From DASREM01 sp035652095 (GTDB taxonomy: Bacteria; Acidobacteriota; Terriglobia; Terriglobales; Acidobacteriaceae), in the NCBI GenBank assembly GCA_035652095.1, contig DASREM010000028.1, positions 186,001-250,000 of the forward strand: a stretch of 64,000 nt of DNA, given 5' to 3'. Below, in pieces: positions 44,790 to 53,532 of this stretch (position 1 is the stretch's first letter; each line of letters opens with the position of its first letter). The position numbers and the translations under genes are program-made. The notes under the pieces are model-generated. The model worked only from the letters and a program-made list of their open reading frames with translations. It did no database searches and had not been told where the DNA came from.

Positions 44790-46400
44790 CTATTGTGCTC
44801 CCGCGGGCGCCGACTCAAACATGTCGGACGCCTTCACGATCTCGATGTTGGAGCGCGGAATATTCAACGGGTATGCCTTCCACTGCTCATCCTGTTCGAG
44901 CATTTTCTTCTTCTCGGGTGGAGCTGGGTCGGCAATGTGGTACTCCGCCGGGGTCTTCGAGACAACGTTGGTCCCGGCAGCAATATCATCCGCCAACTTG
45001 CTGGCTTCACTTTCGTTTGTCACGATGACGTATTTCAGATTTTCCACCTGTAAGTGCTTCTTGATAGATGCGTTCACCTGCTCTGGAGTCACCGCATCAA
45101 TTTTGGCCAGCATGGTGGAAATGTAGCCCCGGTCCTTCATGCCGTAGAACATGTCGTCGAGCCGGTATCCAAGTTGGCGTCCGAGGCTCTCCGCGTAGTT
45201 CAAATACAGCGTACGCGCGCGAATCTTGGCCTCGCTTACCTGCTCGGGCGTCAATCCTTCCTTGACGAAACGCTCCAGTTCCGCCGTCATGGCTTTCAAC
45301 AGGAAGTGCGTGTATGGATTCCCCACGGGCCGGATCCATATGCTGAAATATTGCTGGGTTCGCGGTGTTCCCGGCGGCGGGAACAGGAAGAAAGGCTTTC
45401 CCGCCATGAACTCGCTGTATGCGTAGTCGCCGTAGTTATAGCCCCGATCTTCGCGGAGGTCTTTGAACAGCCTGCCGAAGCTGTCGCGATGCAGCCCTAA
45501 ATAGGTAGTGCCGACGAATAGCGGCCAGTAATCGTCGCTGGTGCGAGTCACCGGGATCGGGAATCCCAGATGTAAACCGGTCGCGATCGCATTCGGTTGG
45601 GTAATGATCAGCAAGTGCTTCCCGGGCTCCGGCACCACTCGCACCAGGCGCTGGGACCGGGAATACATGGCCTCGCCCTTGGGCAGGGCATTCATCAACA
45701 TCGCGAGTTCTTGCGGATTGTTAATACTGGTAGCAATCAGCATGTTCTCGCGCTGGTAATACTTTTTATAGAACGCAGAGAGATCGTCGGGTGTAATCGC
45801 CCCAAGCCCCTTCACGGTTCCCGAGGTGAGATGATCCAGCCCCATGCCGGGTATCACCCAGTTGTCGAGCGCGGCGAGTCCCAGCGACTCCTCATCTTCG
45901 AATCGCAAATTGGACTGAATACCGGCCAAGGCCTCGCGCCGCAGCCTGTCGACTTCTGATGCGGTCCACAGCGGCTCGGTGAACATGGGTTGCAACACTT
46001 CTCTCATGAATTGCTGGAAGCCTTCGCGCGGCACGCTCATTGAGAAGGTCGTGGCCTGTTTGTCAACCAGCACCTCAGGTAAAGCGGCATCTCCCCATGG
46101 CCGCGTGATTTCGGCAAGCTTCTCCTTGGTAACCGGATTCCTAGGGTTGCCAAAGCCGCCTTCAATCAGGGCTTTCGCAGTCAGGTTTGCGGTCCCTTCC
46201 TTGCCTTGCGGATCATCCGCGGAACCGGTTCGGACCATGATCCGGATCTGGTAAAGCGCCGACGAAGAGGCAAGCGTGACCAGGTTTTGTCCGAAAACCT
46301 GCACCGTTTGGGCTTTATGCCCATCCTTTACAGTGCGGGTCTGTGCAAGCGCGGCCACTGTGAGGAGTAATGCGACGAAAATGATTGTGCGGATTTTCAT
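44790..46400 (-). CDS. M16-family peptidase homologue, probably non-catalytic
   Basis: 536 aa. Signal peptide (IIFVALLLTVAALAQ), then the two M16 halves with the family pattern (VRTGSADDPQGKEGTANLTAKALIEGGF, and FYKKYYQRENMLIATS). The zinc motif HxxEH, which would fall in the TANLTAKAL region, is absent. It is therefore probably the inactive partner of the adjacent M16 protease, as in two-subunit processing peptidases. Its ATG overlaps the partner stop by one base (TAATG). Confidence 0.85.
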   Translation of the reverse strand: MKIRTIIFVALLLTVAALAQTRTVKDGHKAQTVQVFGQNLVTLASSSALYQIRIMVRTGSADDPQGKEGTANLTAKALIEGGFGNPRNPVTKEKLAEITRPWGDAALPEVLVDKQATTFSMSVPREGFQQFMREVLQPMFTEPLWTASEVDRLRREALAGIQSNLRFEDEESLGLAALDNWVIPGMGLDHLTSGTVKGLGAITPDDLSAFYKKYYQRENMLIATSINNPQELAMLMNALPKGEAMYSRSQRLVRVVPEPGKHLLIITQPNAIATGLHLGFPIPVTRTSDDYWPLFVGTTYLGLHRDSFGRLFKDLREDRGYNYGDYAYSEFMAGKPFFLFPPPGTPRTQQYFSIWIRPVGNPYTHFLLKAMTAELERFVKEGLTPEQVSEAKIRARTLYLNYAESLGRQLGYRLDDMFYGMKDRGYISTMLAKIDAVTPEQVNASIKKHLQVENLKYVIVTNESEASKLADDIAAGTNVVSKTPAEYHIADPAPPEKKKMLEQDEQWKAYPLNIPRSNIEIVKASDMFESAPAGAQ

Positions 46401-47878
46401 TACTTCGCCTCCTGGCCATTGCCGGATTTCTGTTCATGCCAGAGCGTTGTAACTATGCGTCTCTTGGGAGTGAAGTACTTGGTCGCATAGGCATCAATAT
46501 CCTGGGGTGTCAGCGATTGGATGCCCTGCATCAGCGCATCCAGCGCATGGGGATCGCGGCCGAAGCGGTAGTACAGGGCAAACGCCTGCGCGATCCTGCC
46601 AGTCGAGTCCAGGCTGCCGAGGAAATCGTTCCGCACCTTGCTCTTGATCACGCGCAGCGTCTCTGCTGCTTTTGGCTGTTTGGAGAATGCCTTCAGGCTT
46701 TCCACGCCCGGAATCACGTCGTTCTCAACATCCGATACATAAGCGTTTCCATCCTTCTGAAAGCGCTCGAGAATCAATTGTGAATCCAGAACCAGCAGAT
46801 GAGGATCGGTCCCTTCCAACAGTTCATTGCCGCCGAGAATGCTGAAATCAGTGACTGTCTGTTTCTGATAGCGGAGCTTCTGAAATAACGGAGCGGAACG
46901 CGAAGTCAGCAACTCTGAAAGAATCTGCGTGACCGCCGTCTCTTTCGTGCCGGGCTTGATGGCCGGAACGTGATAGGCGATGGCAACATGCGGCGCCACG
47001 TCCGCTTCCCAGTTCACGTGAACTTGCTTGGGCCCTTCCGGCGCCTGCTCGGCAGGGATGTCAGGCGGATGAGCGGGTTTCCAGTCGGAATAGCGTTTCT
47101 CGGCTTCCGCAAAAACCTTCGCCGGATCCACATCGCCGACGCAGATGATGGCAACTCCGTTCGGCGTGTAATAGTCGTGAAAAAACTGCCACGCCGAGTC
47201 CCATGCGTTCGGCATATTTTCGACATCGTCACGATAGCCAATCACCGTGTGACCATAAGGGTGATGCGGAAAAGCGACAGGAGAGAAGTCCTCGACCATC
47301 TTCTCTCCCGGATCCGAGAATATCCGCCGGTACTCTCCAAGCACTGCCCCGGCCTCGACTTCAAAGGTTTTACGATCGAGTTTCAGGCCCTTGAAGCGCG
47401 AAGCCTCCAGCTCCATCAGCCCCGGAATGGCGCCATCGGCCCTCTGAATCGGCCCGATCAGGTTCTGCGAGAAGGTCGTCGGGTGGTAAAACGTCATGTC
47501 GTAGTCGGTCCATGCGTTGTTGTGCGCGCCCATTTGGCGGATTACATCGTCATATCCGTTTGACTTTCCGCCGAATTCATGACGGAACATGATGTGCTCA
47601 AACAGATGTGCCAGCCCGGTCTTGCCCTTTTCGGTCTCGTTGCGCGATCCCGCAAATACCGCGGTTGAGTACGTCACCATGTCTTTGAACTCCGGGGTCG
47701 GGATCACGATGACGGTTAAACCGTTCGGAAGAGTCCTGGTTTTCACTTCGTAGGGAAAGAATCTTGTGGACGGGGAATTCTTTTTGTTCGAAGTTTGCGC
47801 GGATACTGCGGTAAGAATGAGAAATGCGGTCAATGTTGCGCCCAGCAGGCGGCGCCCATAAAGAGACATAGATGACAC
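46400..47878 (-). CDS. M16-family zinc metalloprotease
   Basis: 492 aa. Signal peptide (LLGATLTAFLILTAVSAQ), zinc motif HLFEHIMF (HxxEH, near residue 91) and the distal Glu region about 75 residues on (EVEAGAVLGEYRR). Insulinase/PqqL family; cleaves peptides in the periplasm. It forms a pair with the HxxEH-lacking homologue downstream, likely an active/inactive heterodimer. Confidence 0.9.
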   Translation of the reverse strand: MSSMSLYGRRLLGATLTAFLILTAVSAQTSNKKNSPSTRFFPYEVKTRTLPNGLTVIVIPTPEFKDMVTYSTAVFAGSRNETEKGKTGLAHLFEHIMFRHEFGGKSNGYDDVIRQMGAHNNAWTDYDMTFYHPTTFSQNLIGPIQRADGAIPGLMELEASRFKGLKLDRKTFEVEAGAVLGEYRRIFSDPGEKMVEDFSPVAFPHHPYGHTVIGYRDDVENMPNAWDSAWQFFHDYYTPNGVAIICVGDVDPAKVFAEAEKRYSDWKPAHPPDIPAEQAPEGPKQVHVNWEADVAPHVAIAYHVPAIKPGTKETAVTQILSELLTSRSAPLFQKLRYQKQTVTDFSILGGNELLEGTDPHLLVLDSQLILERFQKDGNAYVSDVENDVIPGVESLKAFSKQPKAAETLRVIKSKVRNDFLGSLDSTGRIAQAFALYYRFGRDPHALDALMQGIQSLTPQDIDAYATKYFTPKRRIVTTLWHEQKSGNGQEAK

Positions 47879-47984
47879 CTCGATTTAAGGGAGACACTAC
47901 GAACTGAAAATTCTACACCGCGAGAGTGGTCAGCATACTGCCCACGCCGTTCTACCTTCCGTGTGACGCAGTCCTTCGTGGGGC

Positions 47985-48956
47985 TCAGGACCGTGCAATC
48001 GCTTGCAGCCCCTTCAACTCAGCCAGCATTTGCGGTTCAATGTTCCCGCCGCTGATGACGGCCACGTTTTTCTTTGTTTTCGGCAGTTCGCCCTCGTGGA
48101 AAAGGAAGGCAGCGACCGCAACCGCACCGCTGGGCTCTGCAACCGTCTTGGAATTCTGCGCCAGCAGTTGCATCGCCTGGCGTATCTCCGATTCGCTGAC
48201 CGGAATAATGTCGTCCACGTAACGCCGGATGTGCTCGAAGTTGATGGGACCGATGCTCTGCGTGCGCAGACCGTCAGCAAGCGTCCGCGTCACCTCTTCT
48301 GCGGCGTACTCCACGATTTTTCCCGCACGCAAGCTGGCGCGCGCATCGGCCGCGACTTCCGGTTCGGCGCCAATTACGTTGATTGACGGCCGGGTCAGCT
48401 TCATGGCGGTCGCGATGCCGCTGATCATCCCTCCTCCGCCCACCGGCGCAAGCACCGTCCCCACCTCCGGAAAGTCTTCCAGGATCTCGAGCGCCATGGT
48501 TCCCTGGCCGGCGATGATGTACTCGTCATTGTAAGGAGGCACGATCACATATCCCTGCTTCGCCGATAGTTCTTCCGCCTTGGCCTTGCGCTCATCGCTG
48601 CCCGGCCCGACCAGAACAATTTCGGCCCCCAGTGCCGCCGTGGCTTCGCGCTTGATCGCCGGAGCATTCCGCGGCATCACGATCACCGCCTTCACCCCTA
48701 AGGCTCGTGCCGCATACGCAACCCCCTGGGCATGGTTGCCGCTGGAGTACGAAATCACTCCCCGCCGCCGCTCTTCTTCAGTTAAGGACGCGACTTTGTT
48801 GTAAGCGCCACGCAGCTTGAAAGCGCCGATCGGTTGCAGGTTCTCGGGCTTGAGAAAAAGCTGGCGCTCCCCGGCAGAAAAGGGGATCAACTCGGTTCTG
48901 ACGGTGACCCCTTGCAGACGTGATTGGGCTTCGCGAATGTCTTGCAGGGTAACGAT
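47985..48956 (-). CDS. Threonine/serine dehydratase (PLP), probable non-standard ATC start
   Basis: About 323 aa. PLP-family motifs: GAFKLRGAYN (Schiff-base Lys), SSGNHAQGVA, and glycine loop PVGGGGMISGI. It deaminates threonine (or serine) to 2-ketobutyrate. The only standard start is a TTG at 48890, which would remove ~22 conserved-looking residues (TLQDIREAQSRLQGVTVRTE) that continue in frame to 48956. There an ATC stands 8 bp after GGGAG, 17 bp downstream of the RNase J stop. I give 48956 as the likely start; a sequence error at an ATG is the alternative. Confidence 0.8.
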   Translation of the reverse strand: MVTLQDIREAQSRLQGVTVRTELIPFSAGERQLFLKPENLQPIGAFKLRGAYNKVASLTEEERRRGVISYSSGNHAQGVAYAARALGVKAVIVMPRNAPAIKREATAALGAEIVLVGPGSDERKAKAEELSAKQGYVIVPPYNDEYIIAGQGTMALEILEDFPEVGTVLAPVGGGGMISGIATAMKLTRPSINVIGAEPEVAADARASLRAGKIVEYAAEEVTRTLADGLRTQSIGPINFEHIRRYVDDIIPVSESEIRQAMQLLAQNSKTVAEPSGAVAVAAFLFHEGELPKTKKNVAVISGGNIEPQMLAELKGLQAIARS

Positions 48957-48972
48957 GGCAGTATCTCCCGAC

Positions 48973-50637
48973 TTAGATTTCCAGGATCACGGGCATGATC
49001 AGCGGACGCTTCTGCGTCTGCTTGGAAATGTAGCGCTTCAGGTCCGCGCGGATTTTTTCCTTGATCACGCCGTAATCCGCCTTTTCTTCCTCGCTCGACT
49101 GGTCGAGCGTCTGGATCACAATCTGGCGCGCTCCGTCCATCAATCCATTTTCCCCGATGTTGAAGCCGCGGGTGACGATCTCGGGCGCGGTCTCGACCCG
49201 CCCGGACAATTTATTGATGGCGATAATCGGCAGAACGATTCCATCTTCGCTCAGGTGGCGGCGGTCTTTGATGATCAAGTCCTCAACCACATCGGTGCGA
49301 GAACCTGAGTCGATGCACACCCGGCCTACCGTGACTCGTCCGCCTTTCCGTGCTCCCAGTTCATCAATTTCAAGAATGTCGCCGCTTTCGATCAACATAA
49401 CGTTGCCCACCGATCCGTGCATTCCCCCGGCAAGTTCGGCGTGCAACTTCATTTGCCGGTACTCTCCGTGGATCGGGATGAAATACTTCGGCTTCACCAG
49501 GTTGATGATGAGTTTCAGCTCTTCCTGGCTGGCGTGTCCGCTGACATGTACCGGCGGCGACGAGCCGTCTTCGTAAATCACGTGGGCTTCACGCCGGAAC
49601 AAATGATCGATCATCCGGTAAATCGCTTTCTCATTGCCGGGGATGATCCGCGATGACAGCACCACTGTGTCGTCCTTCTCGATCTTGGCATGCTTGTGGT
49701 TGTCCACCGCCGCGCGCGATAGAGCGGACATCGGTTCGCCCTGGGTGCCGCTGATCAGCACGCAGACCTTCTCCGGCGCGAATTCTTTGATCTGCCCGGG
49801 ATGAATCAGCAGCCCTTCCGGAATTTCCACGTACCCCAGATCTTCGGCAATCTCAGCCGAACTCACCATCGAGCGCCCAATGAAAGAAACCTTGCGGCCA
49901 TGTTCCCACGCCAACTCCACTGCAAGCTTGATGCGATGAATGGACGATGAGAAACACGAAATGAACAATCGCCGCTGTGTGCGGGCGAAGACCTCGTCGA
50001 ACTTCCTGCGCACCGCGCGTTCGCTCGGGGTGTATCCCTTGCGCTCGACGTTGGTGGAATCCTGCAAGAGTGCCAGCACGCCTTCCTTCCCGTACTCGGC
50101 AAATGCATGCAGATCGAACAGGCGGTTGTCGGTTGGTGTGGGATCCACTTTGAAATCGCCTGTATGAATCAGGATTCCGAGAGGGGTGTGGATTGCCAGC
50201 GCCACGCAATCTACTAGGCTGTGCGTGACTTGGATGGGGTGGATCGTGAACGGCCCCACTCTGAAGCTCTGCCCGGCGCGCATCTCGCGCAGATCGGCGT
50301 CATCCAGTAATCCGTGCTCGTCCAGCTTGTCCTCGACGTAAGCGAGCGTGAACTCGGTGGCCCATACCGGTACTTTCAACTCCGAAAGCACCCATGGTAT
50401 CGCCCCGATATGGTCCTCATGCCCGTGGGTGAGGATGATTGCCTTGACCCGCTCGCGGTTCTCGATCAGGTAGGAAATGTCGGGAACGACGATATCCACG
50501 CCTAACAACTCGGCTTCGGGGAACATCAGCCCGGCGTCGATTACAAGGATGTCGTCGCCCCAGCGCACGGCCATGCAGTTCATGCCGAACTCGCCTAACC
50601 CGCCCAGGGGAACGATTTGCAGTTTTCCGGAGGCCAT
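48973..50637 (-). CDS. rnj: Ribonuclease J
   Basis: 554 aa. Metallo-beta-lactamase core with HGHEDHIGA near residue 72, HTGDFKVDPTP, CVLISGTQGEPMSALSR and VHVSGHASQEEL, matching RNase J, which has 5'-3' exonuclease and endonuclease activity on mRNA and rRNA precursors. The C-terminal domain is complete (KRPLIMPVILEI). Overlaps no neighbour; threonine dehydratase follows 17 bp later on the same strand. Confidence 0.95.
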   Translation of the reverse strand: MASGKLQIVPLGGLGEFGMNCMAVRWGDDILVIDAGLMFPEAELLGVDIVVPDISYLIENRERVKAIILTHGHEDHIGAIPWVLSELKVPVWATEFTLAYVEDKLDEHGLLDDADLREMRAGQSFRVGPFTIHPIQVTHSLVDCVALAIHTPLGILIHTGDFKVDPTPTDNRLFDLHAFAEYGKEGVLALLQDSTNVERKGYTPSERAVRRKFDEVFARTQRRLFISCFSSSIHRIKLAVELAWEHGRKVSFIGRSMVSSAEIAEDLGYVEIPEGLLIHPGQIKEFAPEKVCVLISGTQGEPMSALSRAAVDNHKHAKIEKDDTVVLSSRIIPGNEKAIYRMIDHLFRREAHVIYEDGSSPPVHVSGHASQEELKLIINLVKPKYFIPIHGEYRQMKLHAELAGGMHGSVGNVMLIESGDILEIDELGARKGGRVTVGRVCIDSGSRTDVVEDLIIKDRRHLSEDGIVLPIIAINKLSGRVETAPEIVTRGFNIGENGLMDGARQIVIQTLDQSSEEEKADYGVIKEKIRADLKRYISKQTQKRPLIMPVILEI

Positions 50638-50852
50638 CGTCAGGGTCTGATGCTAGCACACGAGGCAAAACTCCCCTGTTGACCGTCAGAGGACACGCAG
50701 CAAAGAATTCCGCTGTACGCCAAATGCCGCGCCCCGAAGGCTTTTCGTGGGAACGGTATCAGCTACTCGCCTCGTCACAGTTCATGTATCAAAAATGAGA
50801 TAATCGCAAGCAGTGCTGCGAACCCAATCTGGCAGCCCGCATCCAAGGAGGA

Positions 50853-51551
50853 GTGATCGAGGCGATACGTACATCCTGGCTCCGCCGGCGTCTCGAAGAG
50901 GCTTTGCGGCGCGGCTTTCAGCACGCCTATGAAACCGTCAAAGTCGATGCTCCAAAATTTCTTCTTCAGTTACGGGCCGGCTATGGCCTTCCGGTTACCA
51001 GCTTCCAGGGCGTGTATTCAGTCGAGGTTGGCACGCTGGATGACCTTGCGCGACGCGTCATTCGCAGCAGTATGAAAGTGGCTGCTGCCGAGGGCGCCGG
51101 TTTCGGCCTCGGCGGCCTCATCACCATCGTTCCCGACCTGTCTATTCTTGCAGGGATTACTCTCCGTACCATTCAGAAGCTCAGTTTGCTGTATGGGTTT
51201 GAATACAACACGGAAGAAGAGACTGCGGAGTTGTGGATCGCCGCCGCCAGCGCCGCCGGGGTGGACATCAGCCGCGAATTGCTGGAGAGGGAAGTGGTCC
51301 ATCGCTTCGTTCCGCGTGTTATCCAGCGGATCGCCGCTCAGGCCAGCGTTGAGGTCGTCGAAAAGTGGTCGGGCCGCCTCATCCCGATTGCCAGTTCGCT
51401 CATTGGCGCGGGTCTCAACTACTATTTCGTGCGAGCCTGGGGCGAGCGCGCGCAAAACCACTTCCGGCAGCGCCATCTCGAACTGCGAAAGCGCCTCACC
51501 TTGGAAGCACAGACCCTGTCTCTGATCGATCAAGAAACTGCACAGGCCTGA
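50853..51551 (+). CDS. EcsC-family protein
   Basis: 232 aa. The EcsC-like pattern is seen in AAAEGAGFGLGGLITIVPDLSILAGITLRTI (glycine-rich hydrophobic hairpin), followed by YGFEYNTEEETAELW and IPIASSLIGAGLNYYFVRAWG. In Bacillus EcsC is linked to an ABC transporter, but function is unclear. The GTG at 50853 sits one base after GGAGG, an unusually short spacing, so the start is uncertain. Confidence 0.8.
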   Translation: MIEAIRTSWLRRRLEEALRRGFQHAYETVKVDAPKFLLQLRAGYGLPVTSFQGVYSVEVGTLDDLARRVIRSSMKVAAAEGAGFGLGGLITIVPDLSILAGITLRTIQKLSLLYGFEYNTEEETAELWIAAASAAGVDISRELLEREVVHRFVPRVIQRIAAQASVEVVEKWSGRLIPIASSLIGAGLNYYFVRAWGERAQNHFRQRHLELRKRLTLEAQTLSLIDQETAQA

Positions 51552-51578
51552 GCCGAAGCTGTCTGTAGAATCTTCGCG

Positions 51579-52226
51579 ATGCAATTCTCCTGTGCTGCTG
51601 TCCTGTTTGATCTCGATGGAGTGTTGGTGGATTCCACTCGCTCGGTCGAGCGTCAGTGGCGCTTATGGGCCGCAGAAATTGGGATTGATCCTGAGCGAGT
51701 GCTCGAAATCGCCCACGGTCGCCGCACTCTCGAAGTCGTTAAATTGCTTGCTCCAGACATGGACGCTGAGGCCGAGGTGGTCCGCCTGGAAGCGCGCGAG
51801 GCCGAAGACACCGACGGAGTCCTTGTCATGCCCGGCGCTGCTGAACTGGTCATGACAATTCCTTCCGAGCGCTGGGGGGTGGTCACGTCGGGCACGCGGC
51901 ACCTGGCGACCTCGCGCCTGAAGCTGGCGAAACTTCCGAATCCCAAAATTCTCGTCTGCGGTGATGAGGTCTTCCACGGCAAGCCTCATCCCGAGCCTTA
52001 TCTAAAAGGCGCCCGAATGTTAAATGTGGATCCGCAGGAATGTCTGGTCATTGAAGATGCCCCCGCCGGAATCGCTTCAGGCCACGCTGGTGGAATGAGA
52101 GTGATCGCGCTGGCCAGCACCTATGCATCGCAAGAACTGCAGGACGCCGATGCAGTCATCCTGGATTTGTCTCAGATAGCGGTCCGTCTTGATCCCGACT
52201 TTCGGCTTTCGGTTCGGGTGGAGTAG
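51579..52226 (+). CDS. HAD-superfamily phosphatase (sugar-phosphatase-like)
   Basis: 215 aa. HAD motif I FDLDGVLVDS (nucleophile first Asp), motif II VVTSGTRHLA, Lys region HGKPHPEPY and motif IV VIEDAPAGIAS. The alpha-helical cap fits the phosphoglycolate/sugar-phosphate group. It removes phosphate from a small metabolite; substrate unknown. It begins 27 bp after ecsC on the same strand. Confidence 0.88.
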   Translation: MQFSCAAVLFDLDGVLVDSTRSVERQWRLWAAEIGIDPERVLEIAHGRRTLEVVKLLAPDMDAEAEVVRLEAREAEDTDGVLVMPGAAELVMTIPSERWGVVTSGTRHLATSRLKLAKLPNPKILVCGDEVFHGKPHPEPYLKGARMLNVDPQECLVIEDAPAGIASGHAGGMRVIALASTYASQELQDADAVILDLSQIAVRLDPDFRLSVRVE

Positions 52227-52524
52227 GGATCGGATGGAATTGCAGATGACAAAATCCCCCGAGCTGTGGCCTCCCCTCGGGTTATGAGTATTGCAGACTC
52301 GCACCCCAGCGCGTGGCGAAGAGCGCCAAAGCCCAATGTGTTGGCCGCGACCCCGGTCTCGCGCTGCCATCGCCGACTCTTGGGGCAAAACTGTTTCGGA
52401 GTCTTTTTTCTCATATTGCAATCTCAAAACCTTGGAGTATGCTCATCGGACGTTTATCGTCACGCGGTAAACTCCAATATTTCTCGAACCCGGGGGGCCC
52501 TAACGTCTCGCAAGGAGGATTGAG

Positions 52525-53451
52525 ATGCCTTCAAAGCATTCGCCTTCATGGAGAACGCTCGCCCGATTGCCGGAGACCAGCGTTTCACCACCAACCATTC
52601 ACAATGTCGGACACTCGCATTTCTGGGCACGCGCCTTGTCTCGTCGAAACTTCATTGCTTCGTCAGCCGCCGCGGCCGGACTCGCAATTGCCCCCAGCCT
52701 GACCTTTCCAACCTTAGCTGAAGCCGAAGGGAACTCTCCCGGCCTGTTCTGTAGCCCGTCCCCGACCCCGATTACCGGGGGCACAGAACTGCTTGGACCC
52801 GGGACTGAACTCTTCCACTTTTTCCTTCCCGGTCCCGGTAGCGAACCCTCAACCGTAGGCAACTTTAACGGCTGCATCGGGCTCGCATCGGGTCACGGCA
52901 CAGGCACAATCACCGACGACAGTGGCGAGTCGAGTGTGACGTTCGCCAACGATGTACGTTTCATGACTGGAACCTACGTCGGTCAGGACGGCAAGCAACG
53001 CAAGGGCAGCTTTGCCTTTGTTTGACTTGATCTCTTCTCGAGCCAGGATGGCTCTCAGATCAACGATTTCAATTACGGGATTACTGGAACTGGGTTGTTC
53101 TGGACCGCGTTCATTCCAGCCGACGCGCTCAGCGTGAACGTGGCCGCAGGTACGGCGCGGTTTTGCTTGACCGATTCGTTCGTCATTGATGCCCACGATG
53201 TCGTCAATGCACTGACGCGTGGTTCGGTAGATCAAGCAAGCGTGTCGTTCGTGGTGCATTGGGAAAAACCCGGCGACACAGGTCACGTCCGAGATGAAGA
53301 GAATCGCTTTGACCTGAGCTTTGTGAACACTTCTTCACGCATAGAGTGGAGTGCCACAAAGCAGGGATTCAAGTTCGTGTCCGATCCATCAACAACCTCG
53401 GTGAGCGACCTCTCAGAACTCGGCACCGAACGGAATGGGGTCTTCTTCTAG
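52525..53451 (+). pseudogene. Tat-exported protein gene interrupted by one in-frame TGA
   Basis: Two open frames, 52525-53025 and from ~53095 to 53451, are in the same reading frame, separated only by a TGA at 53023-53025; the sequence between is open and reads smoothly (SFAFV, stop, LDLFSSQDGSQINDF). Together they make ~308 aa. The N-terminus has a twin-arginine signal (LSRRNFIASSAAAAGLAIAP). The rest is Gly/Thr-rich beta-like sequence, family not recognised. The ATG follows GGAGG. Options: recent nonsense mutation, sequencing error, or recoding; no selenocysteine or readthrough signal is apparent. Confidence 0.65.
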
Positions 53452-53480
53452 AGACACGCCCATTCGAGGTTGTCTGTTGC

Positions 53481-53515
53481 TTAAGGGGGCCCCTCCCGGG
53501 GCCCCTTAACTGTTC
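53481..53515. terminator. Hairpin between convergent genes
   Basis: TTAAGGGG (53481-53488) pairs with 53502-53509, and inside it CCCC pairs with GGGG across a 4-nt loop with one bulged G. It lies between the broken Tat gene and the OmpA gene and may terminate both. Confidence 0.6.
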
Positions 53516-53532
53516 TTTGTTGGTCAGATCCG

